From positions 1 to 10,582 of the forward strand of contig JAKPRU010000445.1 in the NCBI GenBank assembly GCA_029557025.1: DNA of 10,582 nt, read 5' to 3'. Each line of letters begins with the position of its first letter. Position 1 is the stretch's first letter. Under the pieces are notes generated by a model. It was given only the letters and a program-made list of their open reading frames with translations. It made no database searches and was not told the DNA's origin. Made by a program: the position numbers and the translations under genes. The DNA comes from Candidatus Omnitrophota bacterium. Its GTDB lineage: Bacteria; Hinthialibacterota; Hinthialibacteria; Hinthialibacterales; JAKPRU01. Shown here in pieces: positions 1 through 7,445 of this stretch.

Positions 1-1807
1 GGACCCCTTTGACACGCCTGTAAATGTAATCGGAGAGCGGATCTCTCGGCGGCGGCTGATCTTTAAAGATACTCGCCACAAGAGCAGTGGCGGTGCGGCA
101 GGACCCGCAGGCGAATGCGGCAAGCGCCAGATCATGGGGAAAATGGGCGTGGATGATATCCCATTCACCCTCGCGCATGAACCTGCGCAAGGTGCGAATA
201 TCCGAAAGATTATCCAACAAATTCAGATGCCGATTCAGGCGGATTTGCGGCACAAGGCGCAACCCGTGTTCCTCGGCCAGAGCGCCTAATCCTCGTTGCC
301 CCTGCTTTTCGCGACTGGTGAAAACCGGCCCTCGACTGGACAAACGAAACCGTGGCGGTCCCGCGGGAGAGGCGAATCCGACTTGATGCCCGCGCTTTGC
401 CAACAACGAACAAACGGTCAGCACCATTCCGGCGGGACCGGTGTAACGGTCGTTTCCATATAGGTGCAAAATCCGGAGCGGACCGGACGAAACAACAATC
501 ACCGGGGGCGAAATGTCGGGCTTCTCTTCCGGGAACAGACGCGGATCGGTCTTGATCTCAGGAGGGGAGTCCGATTCCGTTCTCAATCGTTCCAGCATTC
601 CCAAAAACAGGACAAGAGCGGGAGTCACATTCCGTGTGAACAGCAGCGTGTCAAAGCAACAAAACACTGTAAACCCCACGGCAGCCCCGAAAAAATAAGC
701 GTGTTCTCCGTATCGGCCCCAAGTGCCGGACGGCGAACGCGGCGGAACAAATCGCACAAAGCGAACAGCCAGCCAAATCAGGGCCAGAAGTCCGGGAGGA
801 CCGTAAATCAGCCAGACATGAAAAAAAAGGTTGTGTGCATGGTTGATTTCCGGGTACGGGGGCCGGTCCACACGAAAGGATTGCAGGTATGACACACGAT
901 CCTTCACCGCATTCCCGCCGCCCCAACCGGACACGGGAAGATGCGGGACAGCATAACGCATCATCTGGTCCCAGATCACCAGGCGCGACTCCGGACGGGA
1001 ACCGGATATATCCAGGAAGGTTTCCTTCATCCGTCCCATGGCCGGTCCGACGAAAAAAGGCGCCACAAGTCCCGCGATCAACAGCAGCGGCAAGAGATGC
1101 ATCAGCGCCCGACGTCCGCCCAGCCGCCACATACAGACAAGAGAAACAAACAGCCCCAGGTAAGCCGCTCGTGAAAACGTTATCAGAACCGCCAGGAAAA
1201 TCAGTACTGCCACACAGAATATGCCCACGTGAATCCACCACTCTCTCGAAAGACGGGCAATCAGAAGAAGCATCGGCAATCCAAGCAGGGCATAAGCCGC
1301 CAGCAGATTGGGATGGCCGAATGTGCCCTCCGCGCGGAATTGCCCGCTCACAATCCATTCAAACAAAACCACCATCCCCAGGTATAAATTCCCGGCGACA
1401 AAAGCGCCTGTAACCCACCGTGTGGCACGTTCGTGAAACCGAAAATTGACCAGGGCACAATAAAAAGCCATACACAGGATTAATTTCAGCGCATCTTTCA
1501 GGGATTCGTAGCCGTATCCCGGTGACACGCTGGAAAAAAGCGAGACAAGCGCCAGCCCCGCCAATGGAGCAAGGAAAATCCCCGGACGCAGGTGCAAGTC
1601 GCTTCCGAGAAACCAGAACACAAACCACGTTATCAGAAACGGCGTGAAAAGTTTGTAGGCATTCCCTCCAAACGAGACCGACTGCCCGAACAACTCAAAG
1701 GCAATTCGCCCGGCGGGTATGGTGAACAGAATAACTCCGAGCTGAATCCACAAGAGAATCCCCAGCCAGAAGCGGAAGTCATTTTGACGATACTCGGCCA
1801 TTTGCAT
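1..1807 (-). CDS. O-antigen ligase/polymerase (Wzy_C/WaaL-type) fused to a GT4 glycosyltransferase, 3' end off the window
   Basis: Reading the minus strand from ATG 1807 gives 602 codons without a stop to the left edge. Residues 1-410 carry about 12 hydrophobic segments and the Wzy_C family landmarks: GTFGHPNLLAAY (F163-N167 core), ITFSRAAYLGL (S212-R213), SRLVIWDQMM (R275, W279) and NHAHNLFFHVW (H323-N326) followed by YGPPGLL. The loop of about 70 residues between segments 9 and 10 is the usual periplasmic catalytic loop. A charged, Pro-rich linker (about 409-442) leads into a GT-B N-terminal domain: LRILHLYGNDRYTGPAGMV (444-462), AKRGHQVGFASP, and WDIIHAHFPHD (549-559), as in GT4 enzymes. 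Twelve segments put both termini in the cytosol, where a nucleotide-sugar-dependent GT would have to be. The nucleotide-binding C-terminal half lies outside the window. ATG 1801 (residue 3) is an alternative start; an in-frame TAG at 1822-1820 limits the frame upstream. Ligase versus polymerase cannot be decided. The fusion is unusual; an assembly artefact is the main alternative. Confidence 0.88.
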   Translation of the reverse strand, partial: MQMAEYRQNDFRFWLGILLWIQLGVILFTIPAGRIAFELFGQSVSFGGNAYKLFTPFLITWFVFWFLGSDLHLRPGIFLAPLAGLALVSLFSSVSPGYGYESLKDALKLILCMAFYCALVNFRFHERATRWVTGAFVAGNLYLGMVVLFEWIVSGQFRAEGTFGHPNLLAAYALLGLPMLLLIARLSREWWIHVGIFCVAVLIFLAVLITFSRAAYLGLFVSLVCMWRLGGRRALMHLLPLLLIAGLVAPFFVGPAMGRMKETFLDISGSRPESRLVIWDQMMRYAVPHLPVSGWGGGNAVKDRVSYLQSFRVDRPPYPEINHAHNLFFHVWLIYGPPGLLALIWLAVRFVRFVPPRSPSGTWGRYGEHAYFFGAAVGFTVFCCFDTLLFTRNVTPALVLFLGMLERLRTESDSPPEIKTDPRLFPEEKPDISPPVIVVSSGPLRILHLYGNDRYTGPAGMVLTVCSLLAKRGHQVGFASPAGPPRFRLSSRGPVFTSREKQGQRGLGALAEEHGLRLVPQIRLNRHLNLLDNLSDIRTLRRFMREGEWDIIHAHFPHDLALAAFACGSCRTATALVASIFKDQPPPRDPLSDYIYRRVKGV

Positions 1808-1921
1808 GGTTTCTATTACCTACCCGGAAACGCAGGATCCTCATACGACAGGGTCTTCTCCTCAGAGCATAAACCGAAATGATACGATCACACAAGCGAA
1901 AAAGATTTCAGAGTATTTCCT
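1808..1921. promoter_or_regulatory. Divergent intergenic region between the fusion gene and the first GT4 gene
   Basis: This 114-base gap separates divergently oriented genes, so it should hold promoters for both directions. I see no convincing -35/-10 pair on either strand. On the minus strand the best is TTGTGT, 17 bases, TTTATG, a weak match. Neither start has a strong Shine-Dalgarno: GGTAGG lies some 13 bases before ATG 1807, and only CAGAG precedes ATG 1922. The call rests on gene orientation. Confidence 0.4.
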
Positions 1922-3067
1922 ATGGATTCAATGCCTCTTACCATCCTTCAGATCGCAAGCAGCAGCTCCATGACCGGAGAAGCCGGGCATGTTTTCAGCT
2001 TGTCCAGGGGGCTGATCGAACGGGGTCACCGAGTCCTGATCGGCTGTCGGAGCATTAAGAAAGGGAAACCGGTTGACGTGATGCTGCAAGAGGCGAGAAA
2101 GGTGGAGGGCGCGGAATTTTTCCCGCTCAATTTAGTGAAAGGGATTTCGTTGCGATACGACCTGGCAGATCTGGGAACGCTGGACCGCCTGTGCAGAAAT
2201 AATCCCGAATTGCGGATCGTTCACGCTCACCGATCCAAGGAACACTGGCTGGCCATGCTGCTGCGGCGACGGTATCCATATCTTCGGGTGGTTCGAACCC
2301 GGCATGTCACCACACGCACCCGGCCGCACATTCTGAACCGCCGGTTATATCAAAATACCGACGCGGTCATCGCTACCTCAACGGCCATTCGAGATGGACT
2401 AGCCGCATCCGGGATTCTTCCGGCTGAAAGTATTTCCGTTCTGCATGGTGGGGTTGACGCGAAACGGTTCCATCCGGGGATATCCGGGGAACCGTTCCGA
2501 CAAGAACTCGGCGTAGACATGGATGTTCCGTTGGTAGTGGCAGTCGGGCATCTGGATCGGGTCAAGGGGTATGATGTGCTGGTCCGTGCATTTCGTGAGG
2601 TTCACCGGGCATTCCCCGCCGCTCGCCTGGTCATTGTCGGAGAAGAGCATGAGGTCCGGCGGGAGGATCTGATGAACCTCGCCGCCGAGCTGGACATTGC
2701 AGACCGGGTGCATTTGCCCGGGAGGAGGGAGGATATCCCGGTAATCATGGCGGCGAGTACGGTGGGGGTGATTTCCTCGGTCGGATCGGAGGGAAACAGC
2801 CGTGTAGCGCTGGAGTTCATGGCAACAGGAAAGCCTGTGGTGTCCACTACGGTAGGATGTCTTCCTGATCTGATTCGAGACAATGAGACAGGGATATTGG
2901 TCGCTCCTGGGGATTCTGATGCGCCGGCACAAGGGATACTCCGGATTTTGGAGGCGCCGGAGATGGGGAGGGCATTCGGTAAAGCCGGACGAAAACTTGT
3001 CGAAACAACCTATACCGAGGAGAGTGCCGCTGAGAGGGTGGAGGGGATTTACCTGGGGCTTTTTTGA
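1922..3067 (+). CDS. GT4-family (GT-B fold) glycosyltransferase
   Basis: The 381-residue product is a full-length GT4 retaining glycosyltransferase, expected at the cytoplasmic membrane face and transferring a sugar from a nucleotide sugar to a growing glycan. The N-terminal acceptor domain (about 1-185) starts with ILQIASSSSMTGEAGHVF and has the LSRGLIERGHRVLIG helix-strand motif and RIVHAHRSKEH. The C-terminal nucleotide-sugar domain (about 200-370) has VGHLDRVKGYDVL (H210, R213, K215) and an EX7E motif, E290 to E298, inside SEGNSRVALEFMATGKPVV. The usual GRL of the donor site is GHL here, a variant that is tolerated in the family. The start is uncertain between ATG 1922 and ATG 1931, with no strong ribosome site for either. 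The gene stands alone on its transcript side: it is divergent from the ligase-GT fusion and 120 bases from the next start. Donor and acceptor cannot be read from sequence; a role in LPS core or O-chain synthesis is inferred from context. Confidence 0.93.
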   Translation: MDSMPLTILQIASSSSMTGEAGHVFSLSRGLIERGHRVLIGCRSIKKGKPVDVMLQEARKVEGAEFFPLNLVKGISLRYDLADLGTLDRLCRNNPELRIVHAHRSKEHWLAMLLRRRYPYLRVVRTRHVTTRTRPHILNRRLYQNTDAVIATSTAIRDGLAASGILPAESISVLHGGVDAKRFHPGISGEPFRQELGVDMDVPLVVAVGHLDRVKGYDVLVRAFREVHRAFPAARLVIVGEEHEVRREDLMNLAAELDIADRVHLPGRREDIPVIMAASTVGVISSVGSEGNSRVALEFMATGKPVVSTTVGCLPDLIRDNETGILVAPGDSDAPAQGILRILEAPEMGRAFGKAGRKLVETTYTEESAAERVEGIYLGLF

Positions 3068-3070
3068 TAC

Positions 3071-3103
3071 TGGCAAATTGCGAAAAAAGGGTTATACTAT
3101 ACT
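3071..3103 (+). promoter_or_regulatory. Candidate sigma-70-type promoter for the exported helical-repeat gene
   Basis: Two overlapping TATACT hexamers (3093-3098 and 3098-3103), each 5/6 to the -10 consensus, sit a few bases after the stop of the GT4 gene and about 85 bases before the next start. TGGCAA at 3071-3076 is a poor -35 at 16-base spacing from the first hexamer. TTGCGA at 3078-3083 is better but only 14 bases from the second. The AT-rich block stands out in an otherwise GC-rich context. Confidence 0.4.
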
Positions 3104-3173
3104 TGTGTAGAAATAATTGTGCGGACCGGTTCTTCGTTGGAAAATGAAACAAGTGCGGGTTCCATGCGCCATC

Positions 3174-3179
3174 GGAGGA
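3174..3179 (+). promoter_or_regulatory. Shine-Dalgarno GGAGGA supporting the start at 3188
   Basis: GGAGGA lies 8 bases before ATG 3188 and is the strongest ribosome site in the first half of the window. It favours 3188 over the in-frame GTG 3119 and ATG 3164. The counter-argument is that starting at 3164 would add a basic stretch (RHRRK) just before the hydrophobic segment, which a signal peptide normally has; the GGAGGA would then be only Arg-Arg-Lys codons. Confidence 0.55.
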
Positions 3180-3187
3180 AAACAATC

Positions 3188-4645
3188 ATGATCCAATCCG
3201 TTCTGATTCTGGTTTTCGCGTTGTTGGCTCCGATAGGACTGTGGGCATCGGAAGAGCAACCTGATCCGGGCAAAGTGTATATGCTGGAAAGTAAACGGCT
3301 CCCGGTGCAGGATCGGATCAACCGTGCCCTCGAAACAATGGAGAGTTCCGAGGAAGAATCTGTTTTGGCGGAGGCGGTGTGGGATCTGGCTCGTTTCTGT
3401 GGAACACCAGAACGAAGTAAACAGGCACTGGAAGCCATTGATCAGTTGATCGAAAAATCTTCCGGCAACTCCACCGTATCCAAACGGGCGACCCTTTCGA
3501 GAGCTCGCATTCTCGCACAGATCGGGCAGAGAGATGACGCGTACGAGATCTTTGCCCGCGCCATTATGGAACAATGGGATGAAAAGGCTTATGAACTCTA
3601 TTACGAGAGTCTGAAAGACAACGGTGAGTATGCCGTCATGGCCATAGACCGATACCAGCGCGTAACCAGCGATCAGGTCAGCGAGGCATTCCGGAAATTC
3701 TTCAAGTTCGATGGCGATTTGGTTCTGATGTTTCGGGAACTCCAACGGATGAAACAGGAAAACAACGATGCGTTGGCGATGGAAGCGGTATACCCCCAGC
3801 TCCAGGAGTCCAAAGGCAGACCGCTCGCGAAGTCGATTGCAGAGGCATTGTGTCTGACATCGGACAAACGCTACCGGGAGGCTTTGGCTCTAATCAACCG
3901 CCTCGATGACCGAATGCGGAACGAGAAATTCCCGGAAGCGCGGTACGATGACTCCAAGGATTTTCCGATGTATGCCTCAATTGTGCTTTTCTACGAGGCA
4001 GCCGATTTCGACGCGGCAAGAGCCTGTTTTCGGGAGTTCATGGATTTGAATCAAGACAACCCGGAGCGTGTTTTGACAAAGGCGGTTGAGATCACATACG
4101 GGATGGCTCACTCGCCGGAGACAACAAAATTGATTGCGGAACTGACCGGATACTTGCTGCAAAGCGAGCTTTATATGAACGAGGAGATCCACAGCCGTCT
4201 TCCCGAAGAGAAACTGGCATCGCTGATGAACATGCACCATATTTCGTTGATTTGGCGCGGGAAACCGGATGAGGCGGCGAGAGTGAGTATGCAAGTAATG
4301 GAAAAATACTATCCTCAGACTCTGGCGGGCGCCGTTGCCGCTCGATCATTTGCGCAATATCTGGTTCAGGCGCATAACGATCTCGATGGTGCGGAGAAGA
4401 TTTATCTGGATATCCTGGATCGCGCTCCGTTCGATGGGGTTTTACCGGCGACCCGAATCGACTTGGCGGGAATTGCCATGATGCGGCAGGATTATGCCAA
4501 GGCTGTCGCATTGCTGGATGAAGTGATCGCTCATGTTGGCCCTTCACCACGGGAACATCTCATTTCGTGGGTGCAATCGGCGTACGAAATGCGGGAGGTC
4601 GCGCTGAATAAAATGCTGTCCGCTTCGGGACCTCCCCGGCCGTAA
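3188..4645 (+). CDS. Exported helical-repeat (TPR-like) protein of unknown function
   Basis: The 485-residue product begins with a hydrophobic segment, MIQSVLILVFALLAPIGLWA, followed by an acidic polar region, which looks like a signal peptide with possible cleavage after A20 (L18-W19-A20). There is no lipobox cysteine, so a soluble periplasmic protein or an uncleaved anchor is expected. The rest is almost wholly predicted helix with TPR-like hairpins, recognisable at about D116 (DDAYEIFARAI), D273 (DFDAARACFREF), K359 (KPDEAARVSMQV), D398 (DLDGAEKIYLDIL) and D435 (DYAKAVALLDEV). TPR-type solenoids bind other proteins, so a scaffold or assembly role at the envelope is a reasonable guess, not a demonstrated function. 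No catalytic motif is visible. The start at 3188 is chosen for its ribosome site; ATG 3164 in frame would add eight residues, including RHRRK, and give a more classical signal n-region. It lies between glycosyltransferase genes and appears to have its own promoter. Confidence 0.85.
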   Translation: MIQSVLILVFALLAPIGLWASEEQPDPGKVYMLESKRLPVQDRINRALETMESSEEESVLAEAVWDLARFCGTPERSKQALEAIDQLIEKSSGNSTVSKRATLSRARILAQIGQRDDAYEIFARAIMEQWDEKAYELYYESLKDNGEYAVMAIDRYQRVTSDQVSEAFRKFFKFDGDLVLMFRELQRMKQENNDALAMEAVYPQLQESKGRPLAKSIAEALCLTSDKRYREALALINRLDDRMRNEKFPEARYDDSKDFPMYASIVLFYEAADFDAARACFREFMDLNQDNPERVLTKAVEITYGMAHSPETTKLIAELTGYLLQSELYMNEEIHSRLPEEKLASLMNMHHISLIWRGKPDEAARVSMQVMEKYYPQTLAGAVAARSFAQYLVQAHNDLDGAEKIYLDILDRAPFDGVLPATRIDLAGIAMMRQDYAKAVALLDEVIAHVGPSPREHLISWVQSAYEMREVALNKMLSASGPPRP

Positions 4646-4667
4646 TACGCCAGGCAGGTGAAAGAGG

Positions 4668-4695
4668 ATTCCGACAGCGGACTCCGGCACGGAAT
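4668..4695 (+). terminator. Weak inverted repeat after the helical-repeat gene
   Basis: ATTCCG (4668-4673) and CGGAAT (4690-4695) are perfect 6-base inverted arms around a 16-base interior that can itself form a short CGG/CCG pairing. It starts 22 bases past the TAA stop and is followed by TTCCTTA, not a real T-run. It could be a weak or partial terminator or an RNA-stabilising hairpin; it may also be chance. Confidence 0.22.
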
Positions 4696-4706
4696 TTCCT
4701 TACGGA

Positions 4707-4736
4707 TTGCGGTGGAATGGCATAAGATGGTTTAAC
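4707..4736 (+). promoter_or_regulatory. Weak candidate promoter for the downstream gene cluster
   Basis: TTGCGG (4707-4712) and TTTAAC (4731-4736) are 18 bases apart, matching 3/6 and 4/6 of the sigma-70 hexamers. The position is sensible, 26 bases before the TTG start of the five-gene cluster. The matches alone are not convincing, and read-through from the preceding gene is equally possible. Confidence 0.22.
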
Positions 4737-4762
4737 CTTTTCGGGATAAGGGTGAAACCACC

Positions 4763-6328
4763 TTGCATCTGTCTTTCGGCGATACTCTTCTTTTTGCATT
4801 CGAAGACATTGTGAATGCGCCGGTGCTTTATGCCGTTTTGGCGCCGTGCCTGGTGTCTTTTTCCCGCTCCATTCCATCCCTCGGTGCGGCGATATCGGGT
4901 TTGGGGATCGGGCTTCTTGTCGGGTCTCTCCTGCCGGGAATTGTTGAGAATCGTTGGGCGGCATTGGCGGCGGTTCTTATTTTGTTTGCGCTTTGCCTGG
5001 GGCCGGTTCGGGAGTGGGTAAGGAACCGAAATCGGCTGACAGAAGTTGATACCGTGCTCATGGCTGGTTCTGTGCTGGTTCTCGTTTTTTCCCTCATCTG
5101 CGTTTTTTATAGTTGGAACACGGGACAGGAGTCCTGGGGAATCCGGCCCGTTGTGGCTGTGATTGTTCTCATGGCCTGCTATCGTCGGCTTCTTCCCGCC
5201 TTTCTGCAGGGAAAAGGAAACCGCATCGCGAAACGCATTGCGTTGGCGGGAGCGGTGATTCTTTGCGCGCGGGGCATGGTCTGGTATGGGCAGTATCACA
5301 CGCTTTCCTCGGCAAGATCGCCCCGCGCCGATTTATTTGTAAATATCCATTGTCTGGAGGCAACCCAAAAGGCCTTGGAGCATTTGGAGAACAACAGGAT
5401 GCAGGAAGCTGTTACTGCGTTGCGCGGCTGTCTCGTCGGCGGGGGGCCGGAAACGGTTTCCGCCCGGGTGGCCGGGTGGTCCGGTCTGGAACCGACAACG
5501 CTGCCGCTCATGCTGGCCTTTGGGGGACATGTGCCTGTGGATCGTCGGACTCACGTCTATTCCTCCGGATGGGATGGCGCGCACGGGCGTATTCTGGTGC
5601 TGGGTGAGAGAGGGAGACTGTGGGCGTTGACCCGGTCCGGAGTGCAAGACCTTGGGGCGCCGCTGAAAGAGGCGATCGCCCTGGCTGTCAGCGCGGATGG
5701 ATCCCAAATCGGCCTGATCTCGGAAAAGGGGAGAGTGTTCATCACAGACCAACAGGGGAAAGAATTGTGGAAATTGTGGCTTCCTGAAGCAACTTATCGA
5801 GATATAGCAGGAACCGAATCGCCAAACCGGTTCCTCGCGCTTCGGGCGGATGGCTCGGTTTACAATGTCACTCATCAAGGCTCCAGGCTGCTTGAGGGAT
5901 ATCCCACCTGGAAAGATACTGAACCCGCGGTGTCGATTGTCTCAACCCCTGACGGAAAAGGTCATTATGTTCTGGACCGATTCGGGGGTGTTCATCCGAG
6001 AGGAGAAACTCCCATCCGGTATGAGGACCTGAAGGGGCAATCGGAAAGCGGCCATTACTGGCCGGAACAAGACACAGCGCGTGCGATCCTTCTGGCCTCG
6101 CCGAATGCTCTGATATATGTGGATCGATTCGGAGGCTTGCACAGTGTTGTCAAAAGTGACGGAACAGTTTCCTATCGGGGGCACGATTATCCGCCACTGA
6201 ATGAGCCGGTTGTTGTGGATGTTCTCGGCGGGATTGTTCCCGGTATGTTTCACATTGTTTGCGAGGATGGGCGGATTATGCCCATCCCGGACTATGGGTG
6301 GCTGATTCCGAGGGGGGAACATGAGTGA
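4763..6328 (+). CDS. Six-TM membrane protein with C-terminal beta-propeller-like repeat domain, function unknown
   Basis: The 521-residue product has two halves. Residues 16-176 contain six hydrophobic segments (about 16-33, 40-60, 65-82, 98-116, 127-144, 159-176). The basic loops REWVRNRNR (83-91) and 141-158 predict a cytoplasmic position, so N- and C-termini should both be periplasmic. Residues 190-235 are helical, resembling one TPR-like hairpin (ALEHLENNRMQEAVTAL). From about 275 there are six repeats with the pattern hydrophobic strand, G/DG, aromatic strand: GRILVLGERGRLWAL (275), IGLISEKGRVF (316), FLALRADGSVY (357), HYVLDRFGGVHP (401), LIYVDRFGGLHS (450) and FHIVCEDGRIM (496). The spacing of about 39-49 residues suggests a six-bladed beta-propeller. 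The start is TTG 4763, with AGGGTG 7-12 bases upstream and an in-frame stop at 4733-4735, so no upstream start is available. It overlaps the next GT gene by 8 bases, so the two are probably translationally coupled. I do not recognise the family; a sensing, scaffolding or glycan-binding role is open. Confidence 0.85.
   Translation: MHLSFGDTLLFAFEDIVNAPVLYAVLAPCLVSFSRSIPSLGAAISGLGIGLLVGSLLPGIVENRWAALAAVLILFALCLGPVREWVRNRNRLTEVDTVLMAGSVLVLVFSLICVFYSWNTGQESWGIRPVVAVIVLMACYRRLLPAFLQGKGNRIAKRIALAGAVILCARGMVWYGQYHTLSSARSPRADLFVNIHCLEATQKALEHLENNRMQEAVTALRGCLVGGGPETVSARVAGWSGLEPTTLPLMLAFGGHVPVDRRTHVYSSGWDGAHGRILVLGERGRLWALTRSGVQDLGAPLKEAIALAVSADGSQIGLISEKGRVFITDQQGKELWKLWLPEATYRDIAGTESPNRFLALRADGSVYNVTHQGSRLLEGYPTWKDTEPAVSIVSTPDGKGHYVLDRFGGVHPRGETPIRYEDLKGQSESGHYWPEQDTARAILLASPNALIYVDRFGGLHSVVKSDGTVSYRGHDYPPLNEPVVVDVLGGIVPGMFHIVCEDGRIMPIPDYGWLIPRGEHE
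6311..6317 (+). promoter_or_regulatory. Purine-rich ribosome site AGGGGGG for the second GT4 gene
   Basis: AGGGGGG lies three bases before ATG 6321, inside the last codons of the propeller gene (WLIPRGEHE). The start ATG overlaps the upstream stop in ATGAGTGA. This fixes the start and implies that ribosomes ending the propeller gene can re-initiate on the glycosyltransferase. Confidence 0.6.
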
Positions 6329-7430
6329 ACAGGCCCCTCTGCGTGTCTGGCATGTGGACTCCGGGAAACGTCATGGAGGCGGACAGGTCCAGATTTCCTA
6401 TCTGCTGAACGGCCTGGTCAGTCGGGGAGTCGCCTGCACATTGATTTGTCCGAAAGAATCGCCGATTCCGGGCCTCGGCATTCCACCGGAAGTCGAAGTG
6501 ATCCACCTGAACCTGCGGTCGGAATGGGACGTTCCGTCGATCTGGAAAATGCGGAAGATGGTAAGGACTTTCCAGCCGGACATCCTTCACGCGCATGATG
6601 CCAAGGCACACACCGTTTGCCGGCTGGCGCGAACCGAAAGGCAGAAAGTGATCGTGCATCGACGGGTATCCTTTCCAATCCATCGGCATATCCTGACAAA
6701 ATGGAAATATGGCGCAGGCGTGGATCAATACATTGCTGTCGCAGAATGCGTTCGGGACCGCCTGATTGGGATCGGAGTGCCAAAAGAGAAGGTGGCGGTG
6801 ATCCACAGCGCAGTGGACCTGTCCCGGTTTTCAAATACCGGGCAGGATACCACCGTGAGGGAAGAATTGGGCTTGACGGAAGACCAGAAGATCATCGGCA
6901 CGGTTGGGCGACTCACGCGGGAGAAACGGTATAATTGGCTGCTGGACACCCTGAAGCCGATTCTGGAAAGCCATCCGAGATGTTGCCTGGTCCTTGTGGG
7001 GGACGGGCCGGAGCGGGGACCATTGGAGAGTCGGGCCGAAAGGTTGGGGATTCGGGATCAGGTGATTTTTACGGGCCATCGGGAGGATGTGCCCCGGCTC
7101 CTGGCGGCCTTTGATATCTATGTGCTTTGCTCGGAATCGGAGGGGTATCCGGTGAGTCTGGGGGAAGCAATGGCGGCGGGGTGTGCCGTAGTGAGCGCCA
7201 ATGTGGGCGGGGTTTCAGAAATTGTGACGTCAGGAGAGAACGGAATAGTGGTCCTCCCGAACGATGCTATCTCTCTGAGGGATGCGGTGGGATATCTGTT
7301 GCAAAATAAACAACTGCGAATGGAATTGGGCCGAGCCGGTCGAGAATCCGCGATAAAAAAAATCGGTACGGAAGCAATAGTCGAAGCGGTTCTGAAGCTG
7401 TATAATGAGGTTCATATTATGGGACGGTGA
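6321..7430 (+). CDS. GT4-family glycosyltransferase
   Basis: The 369-residue product is a complete GT-B fold GT4 enzyme. The N-terminal domain opens with RVWHVDSGKRHGGGQVQ, where the Gly-rich loop is the GT4 acceptor-side signature, and continues with LNGLVSRGVACTLI and DILHAHDAKAH. The C-terminal domain has IGTVGRLTREKRYNWLL, with R197 and K202 at the positions that contact the donor phosphates in the family, then LVLVGDGPERGPLE and the EX7E pair E274 and E282 in SEGYPVSLGEAMAAG. It should be a peripheral cytoplasmic-face enzyme using a nucleotide-activated sugar. The ATG overlaps the end of the propeller gene by 8 bases, and the GT9 gene starts 15 bases downstream, so it belongs to the same operon. 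Neighbouring LPS-type enzymes suggest a core or inner-chain transferase; the sugar is unknown. No truncation or missing key residue is visible. Confidence 0.95.
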   Translation: MSEQAPLRVWHVDSGKRHGGGQVQISYLLNGLVSRGVACTLICPKESPIPGLGIPPEVEVIHLNLRSEWDVPSIWKMRKMVRTFQPDILHAHDAKAHTVCRLARTERQKVIVHRRVSFPIHRHILTKWKYGAGVDQYIAVAECVRDRLIGIGVPKEKVAVIHSAVDLSRFSNTGQDTTVREELGLTEDQKIIGTVGRLTREKRYNWLLDTLKPILESHPRCCLVLVGDGPERGPLESRAERLGIRDQVIFTGHREDVPRLLAAFDIYVLCSESEGYPVSLGEAMAAGCAVVSANVGGVSEIVTSGENGIVVLPNDAISLRDAVGYLLQNKQLRMELGRAGRESAIKKIGTEAIVEAVLKLYNEVHIMGR

Positions 7431-7445
7431 GGCGATTGAATTGCG

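Noticed and set aside
420..600. Possibility that the ligase-GT fusion comes from two genes joined by a missed stop or frameshift
   Set aside because: I checked every codon through the junction: the frame holds, and a linker rather than a stop, ribosome site or start cluster is found. A sequencing or assembly error cannot be excluded without reads.
651..1358. Minus-strand 235-codon open frame inside the ligase region
   Set aside because: It is in a different frame from the motif-bearing ligase frame and its translation (Pro, Cys and Ser rich) lacks any family pattern; it is a shadow.
464..1413. Plus-strand open frames of 142 and 174 codons opposite the ligase
   Set aside because: Their translations are basic and low complexity, typical of antisense of a GC-rich gene; the minus strand carries clear motifs across the same bases.
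1779..1844. 21-residue minus-strand upstream ORF (ATG 1844) overlapping the start of the fusion gene, with GAGGAG 13 bases before it
   Set aside because: The spacing is too long for a good ribosome site and the peptide has no attenuator-like feature; chance is as likely.
2399..3076. 225-codon minus-strand frame opposite the first GT4 gene
   Set aside because: It has no motif, and the plus strand has complete GT4 signatures over the same bases.
3092..3745. 217-codon minus-strand frame opposite the helical-repeat gene
   Set aside because: It has no motif and runs through the candidate promoter; the plus frame has a signal peptide, ribosome site and TPR-like pattern.
5333..5878. 181-codon minus-strand frame opposite the propeller gene
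   Set aside because: Its composition is typical of antisense, while the plus frame has regular propeller repeats.
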